Numbered from the stretch's first letter, positions 10,125 to 20,524 are shown. The stretch: 64,000 nt of DNA from Isoetes taiwanensis (GCA_021234155.1 JAJEKV010000030.1:14498003-14562002), one strand, 5' to 3'. Notes: generated by a model from the letters alone, not told the origin. Translations and numbers: made by a program.

Positions 10125-11669
10125 TGTGACGTTCCAGGGAAATATACGCCATAAATACATATATTTCTAGGTCTGTCACTATACGAGTCTACCTTCATAG
10201 CCTTGTATACCATAGATTAGTGGCATAGGGTGCATGGCTTTAACCTATTGGACACCCGCCACACGGAACCATCCTATTGGAGCCAGGTGGCATAACATGT
10301 AAACCCTAACCTATAAAGGCCTAAACCCTAACCCTAGGCCTCTTTTCTGGCTCCAACCGTCCGGGAACCTGCTTCGCGCTCGAAACTCCGTTTCGAGAAC
10401 CGTCTGTCGTGGCACAGCATAGCATGGCAGCCCCAAAGCATGAGTGCATCAGCAGGAGTGGGAGCTACCTCAAACACCTCGAAGACCATGGAGACGCCGG
10501 GAGCAGGTAGATTTCTTTGTAGATCATCTGGAAGTTAGGACTCTAGATGAGTTAGCATTTCGTGTCTCTAGTAAAGCCTTCTTAGAACCCTCCGTCTAGA
10601 TCTTAAGCCCTAATCAATGAACCCTAACTGTAAGTTAGATACATATGGTTTAGATGTTACTCTCATTATTATCATGTATGTGGATATGTGATGTTGGTTG
10701 ATCATGTTTGCTCCTCTTGTATTGGGAAGGGGGGTAGAGACCTAGTAGCCATTACTTAGTGATGCTCCTAGTTTAGACCCTTTAGTTCCTATTATTATGC
10801 GGCCTGTGCCCACCGGGCTGTGGGGGCTATGATGTGACTCAGCACTACACAACGGGGCTAGAGGCAATACGAAGGGAGGATCCCTGCTGAGCGTGGCTAC
10901 TGGGGATCCCATAGCAGGCCTATGGCCTGTCACTTTGTGTGGGCCGGGCATGGGACTGACACCTCTTGGGGCAATGGTGTCGCCCTGCCTTTCAGAAGCT
11001 GCAAGTGTCGGCTTGGCTCCTGTTTTGGGGGGTTAAGTCGGGTACGAATCATGTGTCGCCACGATTCTCTAGCCGCCCGTGGAACCTCTAGACCCTGGGA
11101 AGGGGAGATGCAACCCTTCCTGCCTCGACGGACCGGGGAGATGCAATCTGGAGTAGTCCCGATGGGTGATACCATGGGATTGCGTATCCGGAAGGCTAGA
11201 GTCATGCCAGAGCCCGATCTAGCCCATCTGCAAAGTATGCACAGGAGGGGCGGATGGAGTGGTCAACCTTCGCCATTGTCTATAGCCAGCCCCGCCATTG
11301 TTATGACCTCAGTCTGCTCTATCTTGAGGTCTAGCCGTCAGTCTACCTCCCCATGAGTCTGAGCCTTGGGTAGGAGCTCTCATGTTTTACGGTATATGTT
11401 TGTCTCTGTTGTAGCTATGGATATGTGGATGTGCTACCCTTCGAGGTAGTATGATGTATTGTTATTGCTATTTCTGACGTTGTTTATGCTTCCGCTATGA
11501 TAGGAGCCCATAGGGGAAGGGCGCGCAAGACATCTTCGTGTCCCCTTCCTGCACTAGGGATACCCTGGAGTGCGGGATAGACGGAGGGCCCGTGTGGTCG
11601 AAGGACCGGATGGGGGATTTCCTACGGAGTGTATGGCCGGGCGCCGTATATTTTGTAGGGAGCATCACA
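10125..11669 (+). repeat. gypsy A 3' LTR, 1,545 bp
   Basis: Begins TGTGACGTTCCAGGG directly after the polypurine tract and ends GGGAGCATCACA. Both ends and several internal blocks (GGGTAGAGACC, GATGCTCCTAG, ACGGAGGGCCC) match the solo LTR at 20839-22394 when that is read on the minus strand. The two are therefore the same family, though clearly diverged. The open frames inside (for example 10922-11356) are incidental to the LTR and have no family motif. Confidence 0.85.
10301..10331 (+). promoter_or_regulatory. LTR promoter: TATA box between two telo-boxes
   Basis: AAACCCTAA at 10301-10309 and 10323-10331 flanks TATAAAG at 10312-10318, with an inverted CCAAT (ATTGG) near 10276-10280. Telo-box motifs are known in promoters of plant translation-related genes; their presence around the LTR TATA box suggests growth-linked transcription. 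That is inference. Confidence 0.5.
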
Positions 11670-11810
11670 TTTGCCTTAGCCAAGAATACCTGTTCTTACC
11701 AGAAACGCGATGCCACCGTCAAGCCGCATACGTATTTTCATACCAATAGCAATAAAAATCATTGACAACCTTAAGTTATAAACATACGAAATTTGATCGT
11801 GCAAACATTA

Positions 11811-13249
11811 TCGAGTAACGTGTTCATCTCATAGACTCAAAACTTCCTTGGGTGTCAACTCACATGAATATTGTTCTAGATCCAAGGGCAGCAATTTGTT
11901 GTGGAGGTATCTCCATTTTGTTCTCAGATCTGAGATCATACTTACAAGTTAAATTCTGTACCATATTATTAACGTTTGATTTATGAGAGGGATAACGCCC
12001 TGGCTAAGGGTATTATGCAAAAAAATAATATAAAATTTGATGGCCACTTTTTGTATGGCCGAAATGTCGAGGGCGGAGGCCCGAGACATTCCGTCCTCGA
12101 CATTTCAGCCATACACAAAATGGCCCGAATTTGTTTTTGCGTAATACCCGAGGGATCAGGGTGTTATCCGCCTTAACAACGTGATCCGAACGTTTATCTC
12201 AGAGCCGGCGAAAGATGCAGACTCTGTCTCATAAGGTAGCATCATTTAACCATCACATAACATCGCAACAACATGCCTGAAATAAGCTGGACTCCTACCC
12301 AGCCAAACAATCTTCGTGGACATTAAAAAATCCATCCATCTTTCTAGCCATCCTACAATATACCAAAAGAGAAAGGACGTCCTAATCTGATCACCGATTC
12401 AGTCACTTGATATTGGAAATATCCCAATTGTCTTCAAGGTAGAATACAAAGAGGAGTTATTCAGCGACTAAGAAATCATACAGAGTGAGACAGCATAAAT
12501 AGTCCTGTCAGAATTCTTCAAACAGGCACAGTTAGTCATAGAGAGCTCTGAGAATATAAAACTAGCACACTGTAGTTGTTGATCATATGTTGTAGTAGCA
12601 GTGCTTTTATCATCATTCATGCGATGACTTCTTGAATGCCCCCACAATACAGAAACAGAATCTTTGGGTGTTTCAGGATTCATAGGAAGCAGCGAGCTGT
12701 ATAATTATGCTCTACATCCCAGACCATTTTGCAATGATTGGAGGGCAATTCGCTCTATAACAGTAAGAAAAACCATACTAGTGTTAGGCTGTCCTAAATC
12801 TACTTACTATTTCTAGTGTCTGTATAATTATGCTCTGCATGCCAGACCATTCTGCAACGATGAGAAAAAATACCTGATTGTCTGGTATCGATTATCTGGT
12901 ATTGACAATGCGTGCAAGGAAGAAGAAGTCCTTTGTCTAAACAAAAAACATGAGGAATCAGGCAGATGGAGCCGTCGTATCAGCACTTAAACCAGCGACA
13001 AGGGCATCGAATAAAATTTAGTCCACAAATTGGAAGGTTGTTAACGAATTGTTACTATATGCAAAGTGAAATCCGGTTAAAGCCTTAATTTAGCCCTGAC
13101 AAATTGTTATAAATTAAGCACTCCTTTTTAACAATTTCCTTAACAAAAAGCATGTGTGTTGATTCTTACATTAAATTTTTTTAACATAGCATATTTAAGC
13201 CATGGTCTGAAGGTACCCGTAACTTGTTTGAGATGAACACGTTACTCGA
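11811..13249. mobile_element. non-autonomous DNA element with 24-bp inverted termini
   Basis: The segments 11808-11831 and 13229-13252 are perfect inverted repeats of 24 bp with the core CGAGTAACGTGTTCATCTC. If the termini are taken as TCGAG..., a TA lies immediately outside each end (11809-11810 and 13250-13251), as expected for a TA target duplication. The interior has no transposase and carries a nested foldback element plus a 45-bp internal direct repeat (about 12695 and 12819). Superfamily is unproven; the TA fits mariner-like elements. Confidence 0.6.
11988..12172. mobile_element. foldback MITE, ~185 bp
   Basis: The two halves are inverted copies. The left half runs GGATAACGCCCTG, GGGTATTATGCAAAAA, TGTATGGCCGAAATGTCGAGG. 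The right half, read in reverse complement, runs GGATAACACCCTG, GGGTATTACGCAAAAA, TGTATGGCTGAAATGTCGAGG. The loop is only a few bases (near GGCCC, about 12080). Such long near-perfect hairpins are typical of recent foldback MITEs. A 66-codon open frame across it is a by-product. Confidence 0.75.
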
Positions 13250-14320
13250 TAAGCTCGTTACTAGTAAAATCCTACTCGCTCCCCACTCTAGTCGTCCTTT
13301 ATTAAAGAAATAAAATAAAATAACAACTGTTGATTGACTCAACAATTGAATCCCAACAAAAAACTATGGCCGTACCTGTGGCAACCGAGCATCCAAATAA
13401 AGCAAGAAACAGGGTCAGACAAATTGCGTAAGCAGTGCAAATGGAGAATCCTGTTCCTCCCTCTGTATATTAGCAACAATAAAAACAACCTGCAATCCAG
13501 AGAAGCGGCGCACAGATCTGTTCATCAGAAGCCCTGTTCCCAGAACAAAGCTAAAACGGGAAAAAAAGCTTCGTTCCCAGTAGTTCCAGAAGCACAGAAA
13601 CAATCCCAAAAGAACATAAACCACAAAAACAAACGGAACCGAGCAGGTTGTAGAGCTTTGAAAAATATGAGAGCAGAGAATCACAACAAGGAGAACCCAG
13701 CACAAAATCCGTCTGCCATATCCGCCTTAGCAAAGAACAGAATGCTCCCTATCCGCGGTAGCCGAATACAATACAAATTGTAAGTTAGAATGCTGAACCG
13801 CCATAGCTCTCTTAAATCGGCGAGCTCTCTTAAATCGGCGAGCTCCAAAAGCCCACTCAAAACAAGATGTCACTGTAACAAGCTATATCTGCACCGAAAT
13901 CAAAGCCCTGAACCAGAAACAATTCGTGGACTGCCGATTCTTGCTGATTTATAGCTGCCAATTCATAAACCTGCCGAATTCCAGTTCTGCCGATTCCCAG
14001 CTCTACCTACACAAAAAAAAGTGTCTGCACTCCACAAAAAAAAAACACTGCTTTGATCCAACTCTCAACAATTCTAAAGCACAGTATGGAGATCCACAGT
14101 TTCCGGCCAGGCAGGAGCTCCGCCCAACCCAATCCGCCCCCTATCAGGCTATCAGACCTCTATTTTTGTTGCCTTCACATCGAACCGTCAGATAAAGACC
14201 ATTGCAAAAAAACATCAATCCTACGGCCCACGATTTTTTCACCCTAACCCACTCCCTTTTTGTCATTGGGAAACCTACTATTAAAACCATCTTCCGCTCT
14301 AATTTGTCCCGATAGAATTA
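13250..14320. other. no gene assigned; A-rich sequence with a small tandem repeat
   Basis: A 149-codon plus-strand frame (13334-13783) and a 96-codon minus-strand frame overlap here. The plus frame is Lys/Asn/Gln-rich and the minus one hydrophobic; neither has a motif, and codon composition follows local base composition. A tandem repeat with unit GAGCTCTCTTAAATCGGC lies at about 13806-13848. Part of this stretch may be promoter for the proline-rich gene that follows. Confidence 0.4.
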
Positions 14321-14401
14321 AATGTTCTGTTGTCTCCGAAGGTGGAGGGAAATATGAAACCGCACTTTCTGAACGCATTTAAAGACCACTCCTGTACAAA
14401 C

Positions 14402-14408
14402 TATATAA
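14402..14408 (+). promoter_or_regulatory. TATA box of the proline-rich protein gene
   Basis: TATATAA, 42 bp upstream of the chosen ATG at 14450. At the usual TATA-to-start distance, transcription would begin near 14432-14438, giving a very short leader. This supports ATG 14450 over the in-frame ATG at 14330, which lies upstream of the TATA box. Confidence 0.55.
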
Positions 14409-14449
14409 CAAGACACCATCACAAGCATCAAGATCGTGCATCAGAGGCT

Positions 14450-14821
14450 ATGGCGATGGCGATAGGATTGGTGGTGCTGCTATTGGGAGCAGTGCAGATG
14501 GAGGCATGTCCACTGAAAGGATTTCTACATCCAATGCCAAAATTTCTGCCTCCAATGACCAGGTTTCTGCCTCCAATGCCTCCACAGCCATACTCCTACA
14601 GCCCACCACCGCCACAGGTTTCATCTTCTCCGGCTCCATTTCAAAGGGCTCGATCACCTCCTCCTTTCCCATTTTACACTGCCCCTTCTCCACCAGTTTT
14701 TTCATCTCCTGCTCCTGTTCGAAGGCTTAAATCCCCCCCTCCTCCATCCTCTTACTCTTTTCCTTTACCCCCTCCCCATGTTTACTCATCTCCTGCTCAA
14801 TTCTCACCTCCTGAACCTTGA
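14450..14821 (+). CDS. short secreted proline-rich (extensin-like) protein
   Basis: A 123-residue protein. Residues 1-19 (MAMAIGLVVLLLGAVQMEA) form a signal peptide with a hydrophobic core and a plausible cleavage before CPLKG. The mature part is Pro/Ser/Tyr-rich with SPPPP, YSPPPPQ, SSPAP and PPMPP motifs repeated to the end. Such proteins are known as hydroxyproline-rich cell-wall components (extensin or proline-rich protein class); Ser-Pro-rich tracts would be glycosylated. There is one Cys and no other domain. The TATA box at 14402 and the hydrophobic leader support ATG 14450; the frame is open further 5' to 14330. It is short for a classical extensin, so a truncated or lineage-specific form is possible. 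The gene is convergent with RPL34 downstream. Function beyond cell-wall secretion is inference. Confidence 0.65.
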   Translation: MAMAIGLVVLLLGAVQMEACPLKGFLHPMPKFLPPMTRFLPPMPPQPYSYSPPPPQVSSSPAPFQRARSPPPFPFYTAPSPPVFSSPAPVRRLKSPPPPSSYSFPLPPPHVYSSPAQFSPPEP

Positions 14822-15539
14822 GCTCTTGAATGCTGTATGCATTTGAACTTCACACAAAAAAAAACATCATCTGTACTTCTTTATGCAGTTTGCATTTCTA
14901 CTTCTTTATGCAGTTTGCATGTCCTTTATGTAGTCGAAAGGCACTGCCAAATTGCATGCCAATATGCATCAGCCATCAGTATATAAGTTTGTGACTATTT
15001 TCTATTTTCACATCTGGTGGATTTTTTGTTTCATTATTAAGTTGCATACCCTTTGTCATAATCACTATATTGGTTTATTGATGATATACATTGGGTTGGA
15101 TCAATCATCTGTTTTTTTTTTTAAATCTATATTGATCAGATAAAAAACTACCTTAGAAATAGCTACAGACGTGCTTGTGGCTGCTAGCAGATACTTGCCC
15201 ATAATATCAATTGATGTTCCAAAAAATGATTAAGTCTGTCATTTGGTCCACAGATCAGTCTAGATAACCCATTGTTCTAAGGTAAATCATTAAAGCCCTA
15301 CACATCAAATGAGCCACACTAGTGCCTCCAGTTATTCGTGCTAGTGCCACTAATGTCTAGATGAAACCACTTTGCAATATGGAAAAAGGTCACAATGCAC
15401 AAAGCAAACAGGACTGCCAATACAAGAAGTGATACTAAAAGAACATACAGCTGCAGGTTTCCACTTTAAAATTGATAAATAATCTGGCTCACAATAAATG
15501 TCTTCCAGAATACAACAGGTTGCAGAGTAATTTAGGATC
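14822..15539. other. intergenic region between convergent genes
   Basis: AT-rich, with a duplicated CTTCTTTATGCAGTTTGCAT motif (about 14876 and 14902) that probably lies in the 3' UTR of the proline-rich gene. No further gene is seen. Confidence 0.5.
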
Positions 15540-16238
15540 TTATGCCTGAGCTTTAGCAGACTGTTTCTCCTTAGCTTTCTGTATCTTCAAAACCTTCTTC
15601 ACAATTTTTTGTTCTTCAACCAAAAAAGCCCGAATAATACTGCTTCAAACAGAAAAGTTTATGACCATGTGCAAATTTACCCAAAGATAAAGACAAAAGC
15701 ATAATACTCACCGTTCTCTAACTGCACTTCCAGACATGGCGCCCCCATATGCCCTGTTCACTGTCTTCTTGTGCCTTTGAAGACGCGTCTTTCTGTATTG
15801 TACTGGCCTCAAATGAGGAATCTAACAGCCCCAGGTGGCAAATTAGGTAAAATTTCATCTACTTATTCAAAATTTCTTATGACTAAAATCAGTCTATCAG
15901 ATATCAACATCTACTAAATGAATGCACTTTAACAACAAAAAGTTAAAGACTACTTCTGGAGAAATACTGGGGTCAAAATGAGGAAAACTAACCCCTTGAA
16001 GTGGCTTCTTAGTGATAGCGCATTGTGGACCTTTGGCTACCTTCTTGGCAGTTTGAAAGACCAATCTTCCTCCTAGCCAGGTCAAGCAGATTCATCAAAA
16101 CTGGGAACAGAATTACGCACATAATCATAAATTCTGGAGCGAAAGAAAAGAAATCTTACCAGGGGTCTTGACCACCCGCATCTTATTAGATTTGGTAGCA
16201 TAGCTGTGGCGCCGGCGGTAAGTCAATCGTTGAACCAT
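15540..16238 (-). CDS. RPL34: 60S ribosomal protein L34 (eL34), four exons
   Basis: Complete gene for cytosolic large-subunit protein eL34. Exons on the minus strand: 16160-16238, 15993-16072, 15712-15821 and 15540-15639. All introns are GT-AG and 87-171 bp long. Splicing gives 369 nt, 122 residues plus TAA, close to the usual ~120. Recognisable family segments are [53 protein letters not shown] and [16 protein letters not shown], spread over the whole protein. The Cys and basic residues of the family are kept. No stop, frameshift or missing segment is seen, so this is probably functional. It is convergent with the proline-rich gene, and its upstream side is occupied by a 9-kb Harbinger element starting about 190 bp from the ATG. 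Confidence 0.95.
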
Positions 16239-16297
16239 GTTTCGATCGGCAGTGGCAGCCCCGACCTCCCTGTTTCGTTCTAGGTTTTAGGGCTCAG

Positions 16298-16305
16298 TTA
16301 GGGTT
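16298..16305 (-). promoter_or_regulatory. telo-box in the RPL34 5' region
   Basis: AACCCTAA on the minus strand, 60 bp upstream of the RPL34 ATG, with a TATA-like ATTTATACA at 16315-16323 just behind it. Telo-boxes are known to be common near the start of plant ribosomal protein genes, where they coordinate expression in dividing cells. This agrees with the gene call. Confidence 0.55.
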
Positions 16306-16425
16306 GTAGTATATTGTATAAATGTTAGGTATCCGTAAGTATGGTTGATTTTTGAGTTGCCTTGGGTGTTCGGGTTGAAAGACTATTCCGGATTGTGCCG
16401 TCCGATGTACTAATCAGATGGTTTA

Positions 16426-16444
16426 GAGACGCCTCACATGTGAC
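16426..16444 (+). repeat. left terminal inverted repeat of the Harbinger element
   Basis: GAGACGCCTCACATGTGAC, preceded by TTA. Pairs with the right end at 25415-25433. The identity is imperfect, so the copy is old or the ends diverged before insertion. Confidence 0.65.
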
Positions 16445-16655
16445 GTCTCCGGCCCGGCGGCCCCTAAACGTCAACGTTTTCAGCAAAAAATTTAGAGCAT
16501 TCACATGTTGGGCGTCAATTTTTTTCCTGTAGAGTTTTAGGGTTTTGTCATTTTCGGGCCTCTAGCCGGTAACCAACGAGAGATCCAACGAGGATATGGC
16601 TCCAACGAGAGATATGGCGAGATTTAACTGTGATGCCTTCTTCCAACTAGTGTAG

Positions 16656-17909
16656 ATGATGCTTGTTCTATTCCAGCTCGTGCGGGCTCATTTTGAGCGT
16701 AGATCAAGAATTGTGCAGCTGCTCCTGGATGGTGGAAGTAGTGGGAGCGTTCTTGGTGCTCAATACCAGGTCTTTCTCTCAGTTGCAATGACCTGGGTTC
16801 ATAGAATTTTCAGATATACAGAGGGTGTCTTCTATATCAGACCACGGTCTATTCATTGGTGGGGGCATTTTGCATCAGAGGTCAATGGCATTGATCCTCG
16901 CAGGTACAAAGAGTTCTTCCATGTAAATTTAGAGAAGTTTGGCCTCTATGCTCCACATTAGCTCCCTCCCTGACTTCAATCCCACCTCCTGGATTAAGGA
17001 ACATCCCAACAAGAAATGTTCCAGTGGGTTTTGAAGGTAGCTGTCGCTCTATCTAGAATAGCAACAGGAAATAGCTATTTGAGTGTGTCTGAATAAGTAG
17101 GATTAGCACCAGCAACTGTTCACAAGTACGTGAAACAATTTAGTGATGCAGTTGTCAGACATATGAGTCATTACTTGCATTGGCCTGAGGACTTGAATGA
17201 GGTTAAGAATGGATTCGAAGAGTAGAGAGGATTTCCCAACTGCTGCGGGGCAATGGATGCTATTCATTTCGAGTTAGATCTTCCAGCAAATGCTTGTGCT
17301 ATTGATTACTATGATAAGGACAAGGATTATTCAATTACTTTACAAGCATTGGTGGACATTCGAGCGAGGTTCTTAGATGTCTTCGTTGGAACCCCAGGTA
17401 GCTGCAATGATATTAATATCCTTCGTAAATCACCTTTGTATAACAATGCTATTCATGGAATGCTTTTCAATGGGCCAAGAGTTACAGGAGGAGGATTCAC
17501 ATTTCCTGAGTACATTATAGCAGATGCAGGATACTTTGATCTGCCATGGCTAGTGCTTCCCTATCCTGGACGTCACTTGCAAGATGATTTCAAAAGCTTT
17601 AACTACTTACTATGTAGCAGCAGGGTTTGTGCTGAGAGAACATTTGGTATATTTAGGACTAAGTGGAGACTGTTTTATAAAAAGCTAGAATGTGAGAACG
17701 TTGAAGACTTAACAAATGTAATATATGCTTGTTGCATTCTCCACAACTACTTAATTGAGGTTGGTGAAAAAGAGGATCCTATATCAGCACCAATTGTTGA
17801 TGATGATTACGTTGAGTTCCTCAGGGCGCCTGCAGGAAGAAGACCCAATGCTCATGAAGCTGCTATGCAACTTAGGAATAACTTAAAAACTTACCTTTTG
17901 GGAGCATGA
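16656..17909 (+). pseudogene. PIF/Harbinger (HARBI1-like) DDE transposase, broken
   Basis: The N-terminal part (16656-16961) holds a WVHRIFRY segment and the RRYKEFFHVNLEKF block of this superfamily, then a frameshift. A helix-turn-helix region follows in another frame (ALSRIATGNSYLSVSE, then VGLAPATVHKYV), with a TAA at 17094-17096 and a TAG at 17223-17225. The catalytic domain (17253-17906, 218 codons) is open. The first Asp is in GAMDAIHFELD, the second in GSCNDINIL, and the Glu in RVCAERTFGIF. The IIADAGYFD and CCILHNYL blocks known from DDE_Tnp_4 proteins are also present. It would cut and join the TIRs together with the Myb-like partner. Two stops and the frameshift make this copy inactive unless spliced around them. 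Confidence 0.85.
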
Positions 17910-18144
17910 TTTGACCACTGCATCAGCCACAGCTGCCATCTTCTCTATCATCATTTGTAAGTCTACTTGCAGCATTTTCTCTATCATGTCTTGCCTGTGA
18001 ATGCTTTCCTCTCTCCTTTGAATGTTATTCTCTCTTGTTGTGGCTGCTAGTTGCTCAGCTGTTTTCATAAGAGCAGATTCTATTTCTTGAAAGGAGTCTT
18101 CTTTTGTCTTGCGCTTTCTTTTGCCAGAGCTAAAACGAGGAGTG

Positions 18145-18290
18145 TTACTTGGTGGAATTTCCTCCCTGGGAGGTTGCATAGTTGGAGGTTGTCTAATTGG
18201 AACTTGCCTAGTTGGAGTGCTACTTGGTGGAATTTCCTCCCTAGAAGGCTGCATAGTTGGAGGCTACCTAGGTAGAGTTTGCCTAGTTGG
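18145..18290 (-). repeat. 66-bp tandem repeats in exon 4 of the Myb-like gene
   Basis: Two good copies and a partial one encode PTMQPxREEIPPSxTP. They keep the frame, so they probably expanded while the gene was still coding. Confidence 0.65.
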
Positions 18291-18906
18291 AGTTTGCTGC
18301 ACTAATAGATGTGGAGAACGGTTGAGTCCAGCTCGACGTCGTAAGATACTTGGTCCTTGACGGAACTCTTCACAATCTACTTCAGAGTCTGCAGAAGTAT
18401 AGAGATTTCCTACATAAAACCATAATCAGCAAAAGTTGAAGAGAATTTTTGAAGAACACTTATTATAGAATTTTCACCTGGTTGGCTTTCTTCCGTCTGG
18501 ATATCAAATAGGGGCATAGATCTGAATATCAGCTGTAGTTGTTATGCGAGATTTCATCCAACTGTCCATGTGATCATACAACTACAATAAAATACAAAAA
18601 AAAAAAGTTATTAGCTTCAAAACTCTCAAGTTCAGTTTAAGAATTTCAAGCCATTGTTAGTTCAGTTCAAGAATTTCAGTTTAAGAAGTTCAGTTCAAGA
18701 ATTTTAGTTTAAGAATTTCAAACACAGGTTAGTCATGGAAGAAAGTTGTAATGCCCATAGAAAACACAATGAATTTGTTAGCAAATTGGAAATACAAGTT
18801 ACATGTTATTAGTTCAGCAGGTAAATTGTTATACATTTCTTTTTTATGTTCATATTGGAGTATCTAGCTGCCATCTCATTTTCATCTCAAAACTGAAATG
18901 AATACT

Positions 18907-19024
18907 TAAAATCTGAATAGTCACAATGGAAGTTACTATGGAAGTTGCAATGAATAGTAAATAGCAGGTCTGCAAATATGAAAGTTGTTCATTGGTTCAA
19001 CTATAGGTCTGCAAATGAATAGTT
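18907..19024. repeat. 118-bp direct repeat, copy 1 (copy 2 at 19839-19957)
   Basis: Begins TAAAATCTGAATAGTCACAA and ends GCAAATGAATAGT. Copy 2 lies 0.93 kb downstream and differs at only a few positions. Both are in the intron between exons 2 and 3 of the Myb-like gene. Shorter pieces of the same motif recur around 19960-20010. Confidence 0.8.
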
Positions 19025-19056
19025 AAAATCTGAATAGCGGGCGCGAGACTATGCTT

Positions 19057-19097
19057 TCTGTACATTTTTCCCTCAAAAGAGGGCAAAAATATACAGA
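19057..19097. repeat. hairpin between the two 118-bp repeats
   Basis: TCTGTACATTTTTCCCTC and GAGGGCAAAAATATACAGA pair over about 18 bp with an AAAA loop and two mismatches. No gene is attached to it. It could be one end pair of a very small foldback element. Confidence 0.6.
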
Positions 19098-20524
19098 TGT
19101 GAAAGAAGTGGTTGAACTTTGCCATGACATTTATATCAAGTTAGGTAAATTTACCGTGTTCAAGCTTAATGCAGCTTTAGACATTTAGGATGTATACAGA
19201 ACCAATGCAACATCGTTGCAAGTGGCTAGTATCTATATAGAAGTATGATTCTATGAAAATTCCTGTAACTGTAGCTGATTATGGATCAATGGTTTCAATA
19301 CAATCCATTATGTATGTTTACACAATATAGAAGCCCAATTTCATATTTTCTGGTCTCTGAATGCCTTTCTGAGATCTGGGGCTATATTTTAAACTTGGTA
19401 AAACAAGGCAAGTTGCAGAAAGCTCAGTCAACAAGGCGAACTTATTGTGATATTATATTCCTAGTCGCTATTGGGGAGTAATTTACTTCAATACTAGGAT
19501 ACGCTTGGGATGGCCAAGCTTTGTTGTTTTCATGGTCAATTTGTCTTGTGTCTTGGATTTTCTATGATGATTTTTATCTTTCAACTTGCTTTGCTCCCGC
19601 TTTGTCTTTAACACTAATATCTAATAGATGATTATCAATATGGGAAGTCAAGGAGGTAGTTAAAATCTGAAATGAATTAGTCCTTTGAAATCTATAAGGT
19701 ATAACAATGTACCCAGTGCTAATGTTTACAAAAGTTATAGATTCTTGAATTAGTCAATGAGTAGTTAAAATCTATAAGGTATGACCAACAAGTCAATATA
19801 GGTAGTCAAGGAAGAAGTTAACTATTGAAATGATTAGTTAAAATCTGAATAGTCACAATGGAAGTTACTATGGAAGTTACAATGAATAGTAAATAGCAGG
19901 TCTGCAAATATGAAAGTTGTTCATTGGTTCAACTATGAAAGTCTGCAAATGAATAGTCACAATGGAAGTTACTATGGAAGCTGCTAAAATCAACTGAATG
20001 AATAGTTATAAGGTTCTGTAACCATCCCCAGTAAACAATGGCTTCTGAATCAGAGCTTCTAAAGTCTCAAGTTCAGTTATTACAAACCTCTGTAGGAAAA
20101 TTTCGAGGCAGGTTCAGCTCAACACGTTCAGCTCGTCCAAAGTTCCAATACGAGTCTCTACCAGAAGGCACGTTCTTTTCATAAACATGCATTTTGGAAT
20201 ATTCCTTGCGCATGTTATCCCATTTTGAATGGCACTGATCAGCATTCCGATTGCAACCATATTTTCTACATATGCTGCACACAAATACAAGTTCAATACA
20301 ACAAAGAGCTAACAACATGTTTACTAATTAGGATAGTGTAGCAAAATACAGTCTGGATCTACTTATTGACTAAAATACATTCTGGATCTACTTATTCCGG
20401 ATCTTTTATAGCATAAAATTGGCTGTTAAAAAAGTAATTGAGTAAGTATCCATCATGTGGGTGGATTTAAGGCCAACATAGTTGCAGTGGCAGAGATTTA
20501 CTGTCTCACTAGTTGAGCACATGC

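Larger units (their letters stand above)
3380..11669 (+). mobile_element. decayed Ty3/gypsy chromovirus (gypsy A) with 3' LTR
   Basis: Order on the plus strand: gag-like region, LINE insertion, protease/RT, integrase, chromodomain-like tail, non-coding repeats, polypurine tract, 3' LTR. This is the standard order for a plant gypsy chromovirus. Every domain is broken by stops and frameshifts, so the copy is dead. No 5' LTR is found in the window, so the 5' boundary is uncertain and the start given is where similarity to the inverted copy (gypsy B, 25.6-35.1 kb) becomes visible. The 3' end is well defined by the TG...CA ends of the LTR. Confidence 0.8.

Noticed and set aside
10922-11356. 144-codon frame in the gypsy A LTR
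   Set aside because: It lies entirely inside an LTR and has no counterpart motif; the solo LTR of the same family has different frames.
13334-13783. 149-codon plus-strand open frame
   Set aside because: Lys/Asn/Gln-rich text that follows local A-richness, no motif, and an overlapping minus-strand frame of similar quality.
14330-14449. Upstream ATG extension of the proline-rich protein
   Set aside because: It would include the TATA box and place the signal peptide internally; ATG 14450 is better.
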